Shown: one piece after another, positions 24,971 through 34,713 of the stretch
Position numbering within the stretch: the stretch's first letter is position 1
How the letters are laid out: every line of letters starts with the position of its first letter
Source: Bacillus sp. DTU_2020_1000418_1_SI_GHA_SEK_038
GTDB taxonomy: Bacteria > Bacillota > Bacilli > Bacillales > Cytobacillaceae
NCBI RefSeq assembly: GCF_032341175.1
Contig: NZ_CP135435.1
Span: 2,356,001 to 2,420,000, forward strand
DNA length: 64,000 nucleotides
Direction of reading: 5' to 3'
Program-made: the position numbers and the translations under genes
The notes under the pieces: generated by a model
What the model was told of the DNA's origin: nothing
Databases searched by the model: none
What the model saw: only the letters and a program-made list of their open reading frames with translations

Positions 24971-26449
24971 TCAAGTTCCACAATAAGTTCTGTACGGAAG
25001 GTTTGAAGGTTCAGGTGTTGTGCAATATTCATTCTGTTCGGATGTATACGCAAAAGGATTTGAAAGAGCTTGGAGCAATCGTTCCATCACACTATAATCC
25101 CCATTGTTTACTGCAGCCTCAAGCGCTTCCTCCACCCGGTGGTTCCGCGGGATGACAGCAGGATTACTGTCACGCATCAACTGTTGAGAGGATTCTTTCG
25201 ATGTTTGCTGCCTCGTCAATCTCGCCGTCCAGAGCTCATGCCACAGATTATAATCAGGGGTGCCGATAAGCGGAGTATCCTCCATCTTGTCTGTTGTTAA
25301 AGCACGGAAGGTATTCGTATAATCCGCTTTAACCTTCTGCATGATGCTCAAAAGTTTTTCTATCATTAATGTATCTCCTGGTTCTTCATTCGTTAATCCA
25401 AGTTTTGCCCTCATGCCAGCAAGCCAGTTTGATTGATAGATTTCACTATATTTTGAAATCTCATCCTGCGCCAGCTTAAGAGCCTGTTCTTCATCATCAT
25501 GCAGCAGCGGGAGAATAGCTTCCGCAAAACGTGCGAGGTTCCAACCGCCTATAATTGGCTGATTACGGTAGGCATAGCGTCCTTGTCTGTCAATGGAACT
25601 GAATACTGTGTCAGGATCATACACATCCATAAAGGCGCAAGGTCCGTAATCAATCGTTTCTCCACTGATGGTCATATTGTCAGTATTCATTACCCCGTGT
25701 ATGAAGCCAACTGATTGCCATTTAGCAATCAATGCGGCCTGTCGCTTAATCAATTGCTGAAGAAATGCAAGATATCTATTTTCATCCTGTTCAATTTCTG
25801 GATAATGACGATTTATCGTATAATCGGCAAGGATTCTTAACTCTTCTACTGGTCTCCAGTTTGCAGCAAATTGAAAGGTTCCAACGCGCAGATGACTGGC
25901 AGCAATACGGGTTAAAATAGCTCCTGGAAGTCCCGTTTCACGAATCACCTTTTCCCCCGTTGTCACAACTGCTAGACTTCGGGTTGTTGGTATACCAAGT
26001 GCATGCATAGCTTCGCTGATTATATACTCACGAAGCATCGGCCCTAATGCCGCTCGGCCATCACCCCCGCGGGAATATGGTGTTCTCCCCGAACCCTTAA
26101 GCTGCACATCAAATCGCTCACCATGTGGCGTCATTTGCTCGCCAATCAAAATGGCACGTCCATCCCCTAACATTGTAAAGTGGCCAAATTGATGACCTGC
26201 ATAGGCTTGGGCTAGCGAATGCGCATGTTCAGGAACCTGGTTGCCAGCAAACACTGCCACTCCATCTTCACTTTTCAGTAACTGAGTATTTAAACCGAGT
26301 GCCTCCACCAATGATTCATTAAATTTGACCATTTTAGGTGTGCGTACAGGTGTCGGCTTAATGCTAGTAAAAAATGCTTGCGGCAATCGGCCATAACTAT
26401 TGTCAAAATTCCAGCCAGCCGCTGTTGCTCCCTCTTCCTTATTTAACAT
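24971..26449 (-). CDS. selO: Protein adenylyltransferase SelO (YdiU family)
   Basis: Pseudokinase-fold AMPylator of 492 aa that transfers AMP to Ser/Thr/Tyr of redox-related proteins. Hallmarks include YAGHQFGHF with the [10 protein letters not shown] strand, [20 protein letters not shown] (nucleotide-binding loop and lysine), [20 protein letters not shown], and the catalytic [24 protein letters not shown] with the metal-binding Asn/Asp. It ends YCGT. Human SELENOO carries selenocysteine near this C-terminus; here the position is an ordinary cysteine codon and no in-frame TGA occurs. Length is normal. Confidence 0.95.
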   Translation of the reverse strand: MLNKEEGATAAGWNFDNSYGRLPQAFFTSIKPTPVRTPKMVKFNESLVEALGLNTQLLKSEDGVAVFAGNQVPEHAHSLAQAYAGHQFGHFTMLGDGRAILIGEQMTPHGERFDVQLKGSGRTPYSRGGDGRAALGPMLREYIISEAMHALGIPTTRSLAVVTTGEKVIRETGLPGAILTRIAASHLRVGTFQFAANWRPVEELRILADYTINRHYPEIEQDENRYLAFLQQLIKRQAALIAKWQSVGFIHGVMNTDNMTISGETIDYGPCAFMDVYDPDTVFSSIDRQGRYAYRNQPIIGGWNLARFAEAILPLLHDDEEQALKLAQDEISKYSEIYQSNWLAGMRAKLGLTNEEPGDTLMIEKLLSIMQKVKADYTNTFRALTTDKMEDTPLIGTPDYNLWHELWTARLTRQQTSKESSQQLMRDSNPAVIPRNHRVEEALEAAVNNGDYSVMERLLQALSNPFAYTSEQNEYCTTPEPSNLPYRTYCGT

Positions 26450-26556
26450 TTAATCACCATCCTTCTTTTTGCTACCTACTTATATAATTTTCTGCCTCTA
26501 TAAGTTTATTATACCTTTTGTATTAGCACATAGGGTCCGGTTAAGTGTCTACAGAA

Positions 26557-26584
26557 TAAAAAAAATCCCACTTAAAGTGAGATT
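26557..26584 (-). terminator. Terminator after the second LLM monooxygenase
   Basis: AATCCCACTT (26564-26573) / AAGTGAGATT (26575-26584). On the minus strand it is followed by eight or more T residues. Confidence 0.85.
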
Positions 26585-26623
26585 CCAAATTTATTACATA
26601 TAATTGTTCAATTGTATGTAAAT

Positions 26624-27685
26624 TTATTTCCGCCCTTCCATTTCCGCTTCCCATCTTTCAACTTCTTCCCTTACTATTGGGGCCACTTCTTTTCCGAGCA
26701 GCTCAATGGCTCTCATTACCTCATCATGAGGCATCGTGCCTAATGGGACATGAAGCATGAACCGGGTAATCCCAACGTTCTTTCTCAGATAGATGATTTT
26801 ATCAGCAACGGTTTGTGGGTCACCGACATACAGAGCACCTTCCAAGCTGCGGGCAGCATCGAAGCTGGAGCGAGTATAAGGAGCCCAACCTCTTTCTCTT
26901 CCTAGTTTATTCATCACCTGCTGAGTGGAAGGGAAAAATTTTTCGGCTGCGTCTTCTGAACTCTCAGCAATAAAACCATGCGAATGCGAAGCAACAGATA
27001 GCTTGGACAAATCATGTCCAGCATGAGTTGCTGCTTTTTTATACAGCTGTACAAGCGGCTCAAAATGGAGAGGACTGCCGCCAATGATCGCAAGGACAAG
27101 AGGGAGTCCAAGCAGGCCAGCACGAACAACTGATTCAGAATTTCCGCCGCTTCCAATCCATACTGGCAATGGATCCTGAACTGGGCGAGGGTACACCCCG
27201 CGATCATGTATAGCTGGCCGATGCCCGCCTTTCCATGTCACCTTTTCAGTTGCTCGGATTTTTAGCAATAGCTCCAATTTCTCTTCGAACAACTCATCAT
27301 AATCCTTCAAATCATAGCCGAATAACGGAAATGATTCGATAAATGATCCTCTGCCAGCCATAATTTCTGCACGGCCATTTGAAATCGCATCCACCGTTGC
27401 AAAATCCTGAAACACCCGAACTGGGTCAGCTGACGAAAGCACTGTGACCGCACTTGTCAGCCTGATATTTTTCGTTCTAGAAGCTGCTGCTGCCAAAATA
27501 ATAGCTGGGGAAGACGCAGCAAAATCCTCGCGATGATGTTCTCCCACTCCATATACATCCAAACCTACCTGATCCGCTAATACAATTTCCTCAACGACTT
27601 CACGAATGCGCTCAGCATGGCTGATTACCTCACCCGTTTTGATATCTGGTGTTGTTTCTACAAACGTGCTAATACCTAGTTCCAC
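26624..27685 (-). CDS. LLM-class flavin-dependent oxidoreductase (Atu2307/SP_0267-like)
   Basis: Luciferase-like FMN monooxygenase of 353 aa. Segments typical of this subgroup are GVGEHHREDFAASSPA near residues 46-61, SAVTVLSSADPVRVFQDFATVDAISNGRAEI (given in part), the GRGSFIESFPLFGYDL motif, and PVWIGSGGNSESVVRAG. Substrate unknown. The start is GTG 27685, preceded by AGGAGG. Only distantly related to the LLM protein at 1170, so not a recent duplication. Monocistronic. Confidence 0.88.
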   Translation of the reverse strand: MELGISTFVETTPDIKTGEVISHAERIREVVEEIVLADQVGLDVYGVGEHHREDFAASSPAIILAAAASRTKNIRLTSAVTVLSSADPVRVFQDFATVDAISNGRAEIMAGRGSFIESFPLFGYDLKDYDELFEEKLELLLKIRATEKVTWKGGHRPAIHDRGVYPRPVQDPLPVWIGSGGNSESVVRAGLLGLPLVLAIIGGSPLHFEPLVQLYKKAATHAGHDLSKLSVASHSHGFIAESSEDAAEKFFPSTQQVMNKLGRERGWAPYTRSSFDAARSLEGALYVGDPQTVADKIIYLRKNVGITRFMLHVPLGTMPHDEVMRAIELLGKEVAPIVREEVERWEAEMEGRK

Positions 27686-27729
27686 TTAAATTTCCTCCTG
27701 TTTCGAGATTTAGAGACAGGGCCTCCAAA

Positions 27730-28431
27730 TTACCACACTAATTCTTCATCTTCTTGATACAGGCTGCTTGCATAGTCAATAAATTCCATTAATTTATCTT
27801 TATTAATTGCATCAATACTGATTCGATATGTCTTGTCATATTTCATGTTAAGTTCTAATGCTGTAATATCCACACCAAGAAAACGATCTTCATTCATATA
27901 TGTATAGTCGATATCCTCATATTTTGCAATGAACCTGGAGGTGCTGTTGGCAGCATCCTTCACACAAACAGAATCGATGGTTAAAACTAAGCCTGCTTTA
28001 CCATTGCTGGATAAGCTCGTATCTGTTATATCAATCATTTCTTCTTTTTTATACTTACCTTGACAAATGATTTCCCGAGCATTCTTAACTCTCGGTGCAT
28101 AATCATCCCCAGGCGCGTACCCAAATATCTCTTCAAATTTATTAATTAATGCATCCTTTATATCGCTCACTCTAATATTCTCCCTTTCCTTCAATATCTC
28201 ACAAGACCGATAATTTAACCTGTAGTACTCATCCAGCGAGATTTTTGTTTTAAAAAATGCCTCATAGGCGTCATCTATCCGGCAAATAAGTGGTCGATTT
28301 TCATAGATATTGCAATGGTTCGTCTCCAAATTAAAGTGGATGCACACTCCATCTCCACGATCTAAATGCTGATAGATCTCAGATGCACCAACAGCCTTAC
28401 AGCATAATCCACATTGATCACACTGAAACAT
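27730..28431 (-). CDS. YkgJ-type cysteine-cluster protein with C-terminal PH-like domain
   Basis: A 233 aa protein. The N-terminal 80 residues form the YkgJ cysteine cluster (C4, C7, C10, C11, C30, C40, C50), thought to bind zinc or an iron-sulfur centre. Residues about 140-225 are a separate beta-rich domain (GKAGLVLTIDSVCV, FIAKYEDIDYTYM, YDKTYRISIDAI) reminiscent of bacterial PH-like domains; this second assignment is tentative. It starts two bases after the stop of the glycine-zipper membrane protein, so it is coupled to it. Third gene of an uncharacterised cassette. Confidence 0.7.
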   Translation of the reverse strand: MFQCDQCGLCCKAVGASEIYQHLDRGDGVCIHFNLETNHCNIYENRPLICRIDDAYEAFFKTKISLDEYYRLNYRSCEILKERENIRVSDIKDALINKFEEIFGYAPGDDYAPRVKNAREIICQGKYKKEEMIDITDTSLSSNGKAGLVLTIDSVCVKDAANSTSRFIAKYEDIDYTYMNEDRFLGVDITALELNMKYDKTYRISIDAINKDKLMEFIDYASSLYQEDEELVW

Positions 28432-28433
28432 CT

Positions 28434-29468
28434 CTAAACTTGTGAAAGCATTTGCAGATATTTATTTCCATCTTCAAGAACTTTATCGGTAGCCTCATCT
28501 AATTGGCCTTCCTGCTTCAATAAAGGGGCATCTAGTATCAGCTTAATTGTCTGCGCTAGCTGGACACATTTATAAATGTCCTGCTGTTCATGCATTGTGT
28601 AATCCTGCCAATCCAGACCTCGACGGTTTATAATATCCTTCATTTCTGTTACTCCCTTAGAAAAATGGATATCTAATTTTTGCAGTAGCTCCGTTAATTG
28701 ATTCGCACGTGTAAAAATCCCTTTCAAAGCTATGCCGATATTTTTCGCCTGTTTCTTGAATACCTTAGCCTTATCAAAATTTCCATAAGCATCATTTAAG
28801 GCAGCTTTAGCTTGGCTAGCAAAAATCGTTCCCCCAATAGCAAGCGCTGGCCCTGCTACTAAACCGCCTAATACAACCATTCCACCTGCCATACCAAAGC
28901 CACCAGCTGTTAATGCCCCGCCACCAAGCCAAGCTAATGTTGCATTTGTTGCTGCAACACCTGTCAAGGATGTAAGAGCCGTTCCCGTAGTAGCTGTTAC
29001 TAAAAGACCCCCAAGTCCTCCCATAACAACACTATACGTTCCATATGCAAGGAGAGCTCCGGATCCAATTGCAGCAATCCCATTTATCGCAACTTGCTTT
29101 GCTTCAAAGGATGCCTCCTTTAATTGTTTAAAGCTTTCACTAGTAGGATTGAAATTTTTCAATTCATCAATCCCTTCACTATTTTTGAGATTAATATTTT
29201 TAATTTTTTCATAGTGAATAACAAATTCATTAATAGATGTAGTCAAAATTCTTATTTTTTCCTGACCTAAATTAGTAATTGCCTCATTCGTATTCTCTTT
29301 TGCCATTTCAATAAACTTTTCAGCTTCCTTGGCCATCTCTTGTGAAGTTGCGTTTAGAGATTTTGCTTCATTCATATCACGTTTTGCATCTAAACCTTTT
29401 TTAACTCCTGTTGCTGCCGTAGCTGCGGCTATTCCTGCAATAATTGCCGGTACTAGTGGTAGTGGCAT
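28434..29468 (-). CDS. Glycine-zipper membrane protein with coiled coils, unknown function
   Basis: A 344 aa protein: N-terminal hydrophobic segment (PLPLVPAIIAGIAAATAATG), a helical coiled region (about 30-130), a long Gly/Ala-rich membrane region (about 133-230) containing repeated GG and GxxxG patterns, and a helical C-terminal tail. The architecture suggests oligomeric membrane insertion, as in pore-forming or membrane-remodelling proteins, but no family was recognised. The open frame begins at 29579; GGAGG at 29477-29481 shows that ATG 29468 is the start. Second gene of the cassette. Confidence 0.65.
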   Translation of the reverse strand: MPLPLVPAIIAGIAAATAATGVKKGLDAKRDMNEAKSLNATSQEMAKEAEKFIEMAKENTNEAITNLGQEKIRILTTSINEFVIHYEKIKNINLKNSEGIDELKNFNPTSESFKQLKEASFEAKQVAINGIAAIGSGALLAYGTYSVVMGGLGGLLVTATTGTALTSLTGVAATNATLAWLGGGALTAGGFGMAGGMVVLGGLVAGPALAIGGTIFASQAKAALNDAYGNFDKAKVFKKQAKNIGIALKGIFTRANQLTELLQKLDIHFSKGVTEMKDIINRRGLDWQDYTMHEQQDIYKCVQLAQTIKLILDAPLLKQEGQLDEATDKVLEDGNKYLQMLSQV

Positions 29469-29621
29469 ATCTAATTCCTCCAGTTGTAATTTATCATTTA
29501 AAGGCGATTTAAATAACAAACCGCCATGTACACATGTTCTCACTTGTTTTCGTCTCGAATAAAACCCTTTCACTTGCAAACAAAAGGCGAATTCAACATC
29601 AATTACCTAACATAGCCTTAT

Positions 29622-31166
29622 TTAAAATTCTAAAACGGCTTCGTTATCCAACATAAATTGATTAAATTCATTAAAATCTTTAAATTGCAGTGCTCCGCCC
29701 ATTTCAAGGGCAATTTGATTAAGGCCAGCTGTAAATAGGTCCAAATTCCCCTCTTTCGCAGCGGAATCAATTTTTAATAGACCTTCTGAGAACACTTTTG
29801 ATCTATTCGAATAAAATTCATTCATTAATGCTAATAATTCTTTTCCTTGCAATTCCATTGCCTCAATTGCTGCTGTTGCTATCGAATGAATTTGGTTCCT
29901 TCTTGCTAGTGAAAGCTGCTCTTCATGTAAAACCTGCATACAAGCCTGGTAGATGGTAGAGCTTGTCATATAGCCAACCATCCCGCCAACCACTGTTCCA
30001 ACCCCAGGAAAAATGGCTGTTCCAATAGCAGCCCCAAAGCTCGCTGCCATCATCCCTGTTCCCTTTTCCCCTAATTCCTCGGCGAGCTGAAGACTATCAA
30101 TCTCACCTTTCGCATAACGAATCAGTGATTTACTTACTTGAACGGTAGTTGTTGCAATCATCGCTGGCACATTCGATTTTGACAAATGAACATACACACT
30201 CTTTTTACTAGCTGCCATAAATCCTCTGATAGCCGTATCCCCTGCTCCGATGACATAAGCAGTGGCAGCACCGCTAGCCGTATCTTTGGCAACATCTTTC
30301 ACCGCTTCTTTAGCACTTTTGTCTCCACGAATAAGACTGGTCACATTTTGGGCTGAAGAAATAGCGACTGATATGATTGCTGCACTCTTTGCATTTTCCA
30401 TTCCTGAACGATGAGCGGTTTTGGCTACATATTTGGCAGTAGCCAACTTTGGATGTTCACGAATAAAAAGAGCTTCCTTTGATGTAATCCCGCTATTTTC
30501 TAAATCTTTGGATACTTGCAGGTATTTTTGTGCCTTTTGATCCAGTAAATCAGCTTTCTCTAGATGCCCTTGTTGTCTAAATTTATCTGCCTGTTCAGTC
30601 AAGCTTTTGGCAGTGTCCTCTGCATACTTTTTTGCTAGATCGTATTGTTCTTTTGGCACTAAAACTTTGTTTCCTCTGTATCTTTCCCATTTATCTCCAG
30701 TCATTTTTTTAACAAGATCCTCTGAGCTTGCCTTAATCTCTTCAGGGGTACTAAACTTTCCGCAAAACTTCATTTGCGCACCCCAGGTTGGGTTCCCGTG
30801 ATCATCTACTGACAAAATATCAAATACGGGATCATTACCTCTGCCTATATCATTAGAGCGATGTACACGCTCCGGATTTCGATTTATAATATTTTCCGCA
30901 TTTGTACGATCAGTGTAATGTATTTCAGCGGAAAAACCAGATTGCTGTTTGATATTTTGGTATTGATAGTCAGGATGAACATTGGACTCTGAAACATGCT
31001 TAAGTCCTTTTTTCACGATATTCCCACTATCATCCACAATACCTTTATAACCCTTCAAATATTCCGATGCTGCCCGGCCAAATCTTTCGACATTTTCAGT
31101 TGTTGCTGATCCGATGACGGAATCAATGGGACCGCTATGATTCTTTTTATCTTCTTTTTTAGTCAT
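29622..31166 (-). CDS. Large cassette protein with C-terminal glycine-rich membrane region, unknown function
   Basis: A 514 aa protein with a polar N-terminal half and a membrane-prone C-terminal half. The first half contains IHYTDRTNAENIIN near residue 77, a FDILSVDDHGNPTWGAQMKF beta-segment near residues 99-118, and a helical Lys/Glu/Gln-rich part. The second half contains ELGEKGTGMMAASFGAAIGTAIFPGVGTVVGGMVGYM (given in part, about 360-396), a glycine-zipper hairpin, followed by an amphipathic tail. I recall similar C-terminal domains in unannotated proteins of other bacteria. It is the first gene of the three-gene operon; a defence or toxin-like role is only a hypothesis. Confidence 0.65.
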   Translation of the reverse strand: MTKKEDKKNHSGPIDSVIGSATTENVERFGRAASEYLKGYKGIVDDSGNIVKKGLKHVSESNVHPDYQYQNIKQQSGFSAEIHYTDRTNAENIINRNPERVHRSNDIGRGNDPVFDILSVDDHGNPTWGAQMKFCGKFSTPEEIKASSEDLVKKMTGDKWERYRGNKVLVPKEQYDLAKKYAEDTAKSLTEQADKFRQQGHLEKADLLDQKAQKYLQVSKDLENSGITSKEALFIREHPKLATAKYVAKTAHRSGMENAKSAAIISVAISSAQNVTSLIRGDKSAKEAVKDVAKDTASGAATAYVIGAGDTAIRGFMAASKKSVYVHLSKSNVPAMIATTTVQVSKSLIRYAKGEIDSLQLAEELGEKGTGMMAASFGAAIGTAIFPGVGTVVGGMVGYMTSSTIYQACMQVLHEEQLSLARRNQIHSIATAAIEAMELQGKELLALMNEFYSNRSKVFSEGLLKIDSAAKEGNLDLFTAGLNQIALEMGGALQFKDFNEFNQFMLDNEAVLEF

Positions 31167-31453
31167 AATAGTGAGATCCTTTCAAGAAGAAGTCAAATTA
31201 GGTTTATATGTATCATTTTTTTAAGGGGTCTAGATTAGATTATTTTTCCAATATATAACCTTATAGTCTGAAAGTCTATGTACATTTTACAACCTTTAAT
31301 AAAAAAATGAAAACTTTTTTCCTATTTTTCCATAGAATCTCAAATTGTTGGTAAGGAAAAGGGGTATATTTATACTGGGAATTTCCCTATATGACTCGCT
31401 TCCCATAAAAACACTTCTACTGCCGATATAAATTTTAGGAAAAAAATGAAAAG
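31167..31453. other. Upstream region of the three-gene cassette
   Basis: Strongly AT-rich segment with long A/T runs and no gene; it probably carries the cassette promoter. The low GC content compared with the flanking operons would fit horizontal acquisition. Confidence 0.4.
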
Positions 31454-31484
31454 GACCGAACATGATTGATTCATGCCCGATCCA
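31454..31484 (-). terminator. Terminator after the alpha/beta hydrolase gene
   Basis: Imperfect stem GGACCGAACATG / CATGCCCGATCC. On the minus strand it is followed by TTTTCATTTTTTT. Confidence 0.65.
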
Positions 31485-31518
31485 ATAGCTGAGTTTATAG
31501 GCTTCATTTTTTTAATTG

Positions 31519-32388
31519 TTATTCCACACTATTTAAGAATGCACGTATCACCTTCAAAAATTCTGCCTCTTCCTCTATATAAGGCATATGAGCACTGTTC
31601 TCAAACACATGGAATTTCGCTTTCGGAGTGAGTTTGCTGAAATATTCCGTTGATTGTGGAGTTGCTTCATCATAACGGCCACATGTATATAGTGCTGGGA
31701 TATGAATTTCATTCAAACGAGCCGTGCAATCAAAGTTTTTCAAATTACCGGTAACATGAAATTCTGATGGTCCCCACATGATATTGTACACTACTGGATT
31801 TTTGTACTGTGCTCCCTGTTTTAAAAATTCCGGGAAAGGATCAAGACGGCAGACGAACCGCTTGTTAAATTCTGTAGTTGCCTCTTGGTACTCTTCTGAA
31901 TCGGTTGTCCCATTTTGCTCACATTCCCTTAGCGTAGCTTGAATATCTTCCGGCAATAAGGAGCGATTTCGTTCTTGATCCTCTGCCCAAAGCGGTGCGC
32001 TTAAACACGGACTTGAAAAAATGACACTCTTGACTCCCTCAGGTATTGTTAATAAATAAGCAGCAGCTAATGTCGTCCCCCATGAATGTCCAAGAATGTG
32101 CATATCATCAAGTGATAGAGCTTTTCTGATCTGCCCCAATTCCTCAACAAAGCGATCAATCGTCCATAATGATTCATCATTAGGCCGGTCTGACTTCCCA
32201 CAGCCCAATTGATCATAAAAAAGAACCGGTCGCTCATCCGCCAGTACTCTTAATCCTTGCAATGAATAATGTGACGAGCCAGGGCCTCCGTGTAAGATGA
32301 TCACTGGTGTTTTCTTTGAGTTGCTATCATGATACTGATACCAGACCTTTCCGCCCGTTACTTCAATAAACCCTTCTTGGATTGCCAT
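31519..32388 (-). CDS. Proline iminopeptidase-family alpha/beta hydrolase (S33)
   Basis: Cytoplasmic alpha/beta hydrolase of 289 aa resembling proline iminopeptidase and tricorn-interacting factor F1. The oxyanion-hole HGGPG motif lies near residues 33-37, the nucleophile elbow GHSWG near residues 99-103, the acid in YTCGRYDEATPQ, and the catalytic histidine in FENSAHMPYIEE. It would release N-terminal proline or hydrophobic residues from peptides. Start with an AAGGAT/GGGGGA purine box. Monocistronic. Confidence 0.85.
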   Translation of the reverse strand: MAIQEGFIEVTGGKVWYQYHDSNSKKTPVIILHGGPGSSHYSLQGLRVLADERPVLFYDQLGCGKSDRPNDESLWTIDRFVEELGQIRKALSLDDMHILGHSWGTTLAAAYLLTIPEGVKSVIFSSPCLSAPLWAEDQERNRSLLPEDIQATLRECEQNGTTDSEEYQEATTEFNKRFVCRLDPFPEFLKQGAQYKNPVVYNIMWGPSEFHVTGNLKNFDCTARLNEIHIPALYTCGRYDEATPQSTEYFSKLTPKAKFHVFENSAHMPYIEEEAEFLKVIRAFLNSVE

Positions 32389-32479
32389 ATCCTTATCCCC
32401 CTAAAGCTTTAGCGTTTTGAAGGGGCCGATTATGAATCATTGTACTTCAGACCCGGCCCCTTCTCCCATTATAAATCGT

Positions 32480-32496
32480 GACAGGGTTCCTGTCCC
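32480..32496. repeat. GACAGG...CCTGTC inverted repeat
   Basis: GACAGG (32480-32485) / CCTGTC (32489-32494), a relative of the hairpin at 2248-2273. It lies in the intergenic gap just after the carboxyltransferase stop. Confidence 0.45.
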
Positions 32497-32507
32497 TCTG
32501 TTACGCC

Positions 32508-34046
32508 TTATACAGGGTAAACTCCGTGCTTGCGCTCAGTGAATACGAGATATTTTGACATATAAACATCCAGTCTAGCTGCGAGTTCCTCTCGCAGATG
32601 GTTTGGCTCAACAACATCATCAATAATCAATTCGGAAGCGAGTCTGTAAATATCGATATCTTCACGGTATTCTTCACGCTTTTCGGCAATAAAGGCAGCT
32701 CTTTCCTCTTCCGGAAGTTCAGCGATTTTATTCGCATAAACGGCATTGACCGCGGCCTCAGGACCCATAACGGCAATTGAAGCTGTCGGAAGCGCAATAC
32801 AGCAGTCCGGTTCAAAAGCAGGACCTGCCATTGCATATAATCCAGCCCCGTATGCCTTACGGACAATAACAGTCATCTTCGGAACAGTCGCTTCACTCAT
32901 CGCGGAAATCATTTTCGCCCCATGGCGGATGATTCCTGCTTTTTCCACATTTGTACCAATCATAAAACCTGGCACATCAGCAAGGAACAGGAGCGGAATA
33001 TGGTAGGCATCACAAAGGTTGATAAATTTCGCTGCCTTATCTGCACTGTCATGGAAGAGTACCCCGCCTTTAACACGCGGCTGGTTAGCGATGATCCCAA
33101 TTGGCTGTCCATTAATCCTACCAAGACATGTAATTAACTCAGCGGCAAACAGCTTTTTGATTTCACACATGGATCCCTCGTCAATTAAGCGATCAATCAG
33201 CTGATACATATCAAACGGCGCATTTTGGTTTTTCGGAATCAGTTCCTCAATTGTTTTTTCGAATGTTGCTGGTGCTTTTGCTTCCGCTTTTGCAGGCTTT
33301 TCGGAAAAATTATTAGGGAAATAAGTTAAATATTTGCGGGCATAGGCAATGGCTTCTTCCTCGGTTTTTGCAAGCACATCTCCACAGCCAGAAATAGAGC
33401 AATGCATTTTGGCGCCGCCCATTTGCTCAAGCGTTACTTTTTCACCGATTACCATTTCAGCCATGCGTGGGGATCCAAGGTACATGGAGGCATTACCTTC
33501 AACCATGACGACAATGTCACAAAATGCTGGGATGTATGCACCACCAGCTGCTGAAGGTCCAAACAATAAGCAAATTTGTGGCACTTTTCCTGAAAGCTTA
33601 ACCTGATTGTAAAAAATTCTTCCCGCCCCTCTGCGTCCCGGAAACATTTCAAGCTGATCAGTGATACGGGCACCGGCAGAGTCAACTAAATAAAGAAGCG
33701 GACAGCGAAGCTTTTCAGCTGTCTCCTGAATGCGAATAATTTTCTCTACCGTTCTTTTTCCCCAGGAACCGGCCTTAACGGTCGAGTCATTCGCCATTAC
33801 ACAAACAGTGCGTCCATGGATTTTACCAATTCCAGTGACAACACCGTCAGCCGGCAGATCTCCAGCAAGGATATTGGCAAACATCCCATCCTCTGCCTGC
33901 AAACCATTATCAAACAGCATATTCAGGCGCTCACGAACAAAGAGTTTCCCTTTCTCCTGGTTTTTTTCATGGTATTTTTCATGTCCGCCCTGCAGGACAG
34001 AATTCTTTTTTATTTGATATTCGGACTTTGCTTCAGTTTCGTTCAT
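32508..34046 (-). CDS. yngE: Acyl-CoA carboxylase beta subunit (methylcrotonyl-CoA type carboxyltransferase)
   Basis: Carboxyltransferase of 512 aa that moves CO2 from biotin to an acyl-CoA, probably 3-methylcrotonyl-CoA in leucine breakdown. Both crotonase-like halves are visible: GGAYIPAFCDIVVMVEG with the SAGARITDQ loop in the N-half, and the PGFMIGTNVEKAGIIRHGAKM acyl-CoA site in the C-half. The start is set by AAGGAGGG. It is the last gene of the yng-like operon, separated from HMG-CoA lyase by about 670 bases that hold a repeat array instead of a hydratase gene. Confidence 0.9.
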   Translation of the reverse strand: MNETEAKSEYQIKKNSVLQGGHEKYHEKNQEKGKLFVRERLNMLFDNGLQAEDGMFANILAGDLPADGVVTGIGKIHGRTVCVMANDSTVKAGSWGKRTVEKIIRIQETAEKLRCPLLYLVDSAGARITDQLEMFPGRRGAGRIFYNQVKLSGKVPQICLLFGPSAAGGAYIPAFCDIVVMVEGNASMYLGSPRMAEMVIGEKVTLEQMGGAKMHCSISGCGDVLAKTEEEAIAYARKYLTYFPNNFSEKPAKAEAKAPATFEKTIEELIPKNQNAPFDMYQLIDRLIDEGSMCEIKKLFAAELITCLGRINGQPIGIIANQPRVKGGVLFHDSADKAAKFINLCDAYHIPLLFLADVPGFMIGTNVEKAGIIRHGAKMISAMSEATVPKMTVIVRKAYGAGLYAMAGPAFEPDCCIALPTASIAVMGPEAAVNAVYANKIAELPEEERAAFIAEKREEYREDIDIYRLASELIIDDVVEPNHLREELAARLDVYMSKYLVFTERKHGVYPV

Positions 34047-34235
34047 CTTGCACCCTCCTTAAATTTCTACAACTGCTGAACCTAATAAGACTGCCTCAAC
34101 AGAATCGATTCGAAGTAACATGCCACTTACGGAACTCCATATACCACTTTTTCAGGTTATGGTAGAAGTTTTTAATTTATATTTGTATAGCAACTGTTTT
34201 CTACTAAATTTAATCAAAACATGAGTTATGATCTT
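34047..34235. other. Non-coding segment upstream of the carboxyltransferase gene
   Basis: No full gene. On the minus strand a short frame just before the yngE ribosome site reads VSGMLLRIDSVEAVLLGSAVVEI and stops. It could be a remnant of a lost gene in this operon; evidence is weak. Confidence 0.3.
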
Positions 34236-34680
34236 TTTATAGTGAGTGTTTTCTACTTGGGCCATTCAAAATGCGCGTTATGAGTGTTTCATTGTGCGTG
34301 TTTTCCGCTGAAACTCATCTAAACGCTCTCCATGAACACTTCATAGTGCGCGTTTTTTCGCTGAAACTCATCAAAATGCTCTCCATGAACGATCCATAGT
34401 GCGCATTTTCGGCTGTGCCCCATCAAAATGCTCTCCATGAACAATCCATAGTGCGCGTTTTCGGCTGTGCCTCATCAAAATGCTCTCCATGAACGATCCA
34501 TAGTGCGCGTTTTCGGCTGTACCTCATTAAAATGCTCTCCATGAACAATCCATAGTGCGTGTTTTCGGCTGTACCTCATCAAAATGCTCTTCATGAACGA
34601 TCCATAGTGAGCGTTTTCGGCTGAACCTCATCAAAATGCTCTCCATGAACAATTCAAAGTACGTCTTTTCACTCGAACAC
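34236..34680. repeat. 52-bp tandem repeat array 1 (about eight units)
   Basis: Units containing ATGAACGATCCATAGTGCGC begin at 34332, 34385, 34437, 34489, 34541, 34593 and 34645, i.e. a 52-base period (one step of 53), with a degenerate unit further left. The unit is not a multiple of three and has no long frame. The ATGAA-x3-TTCAT-like core is partly palindromic. It is related to array 2 at 52512-53010, which has the same period. Confidence 0.9.
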
Positions 34681-34713
34681 TATTAAAAATACCGTCAATC
34701 ACGAGATGCACTC

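Noticed and set aside
24971..26449. SelO as a second selenoprotein
   Set aside because: The bacterial family uses cysteine; the C-terminal position here is an ordinary Cys codon and the gene ends normally at YCGT.
27730..31166. Three-gene cassette as a prophage fragment or toxin-antitoxin pair
   Set aside because: No phage structural, integrase or lysis genes, no att-like repeats and no antitoxin-like HTH; left as an uncharacterised cassette.
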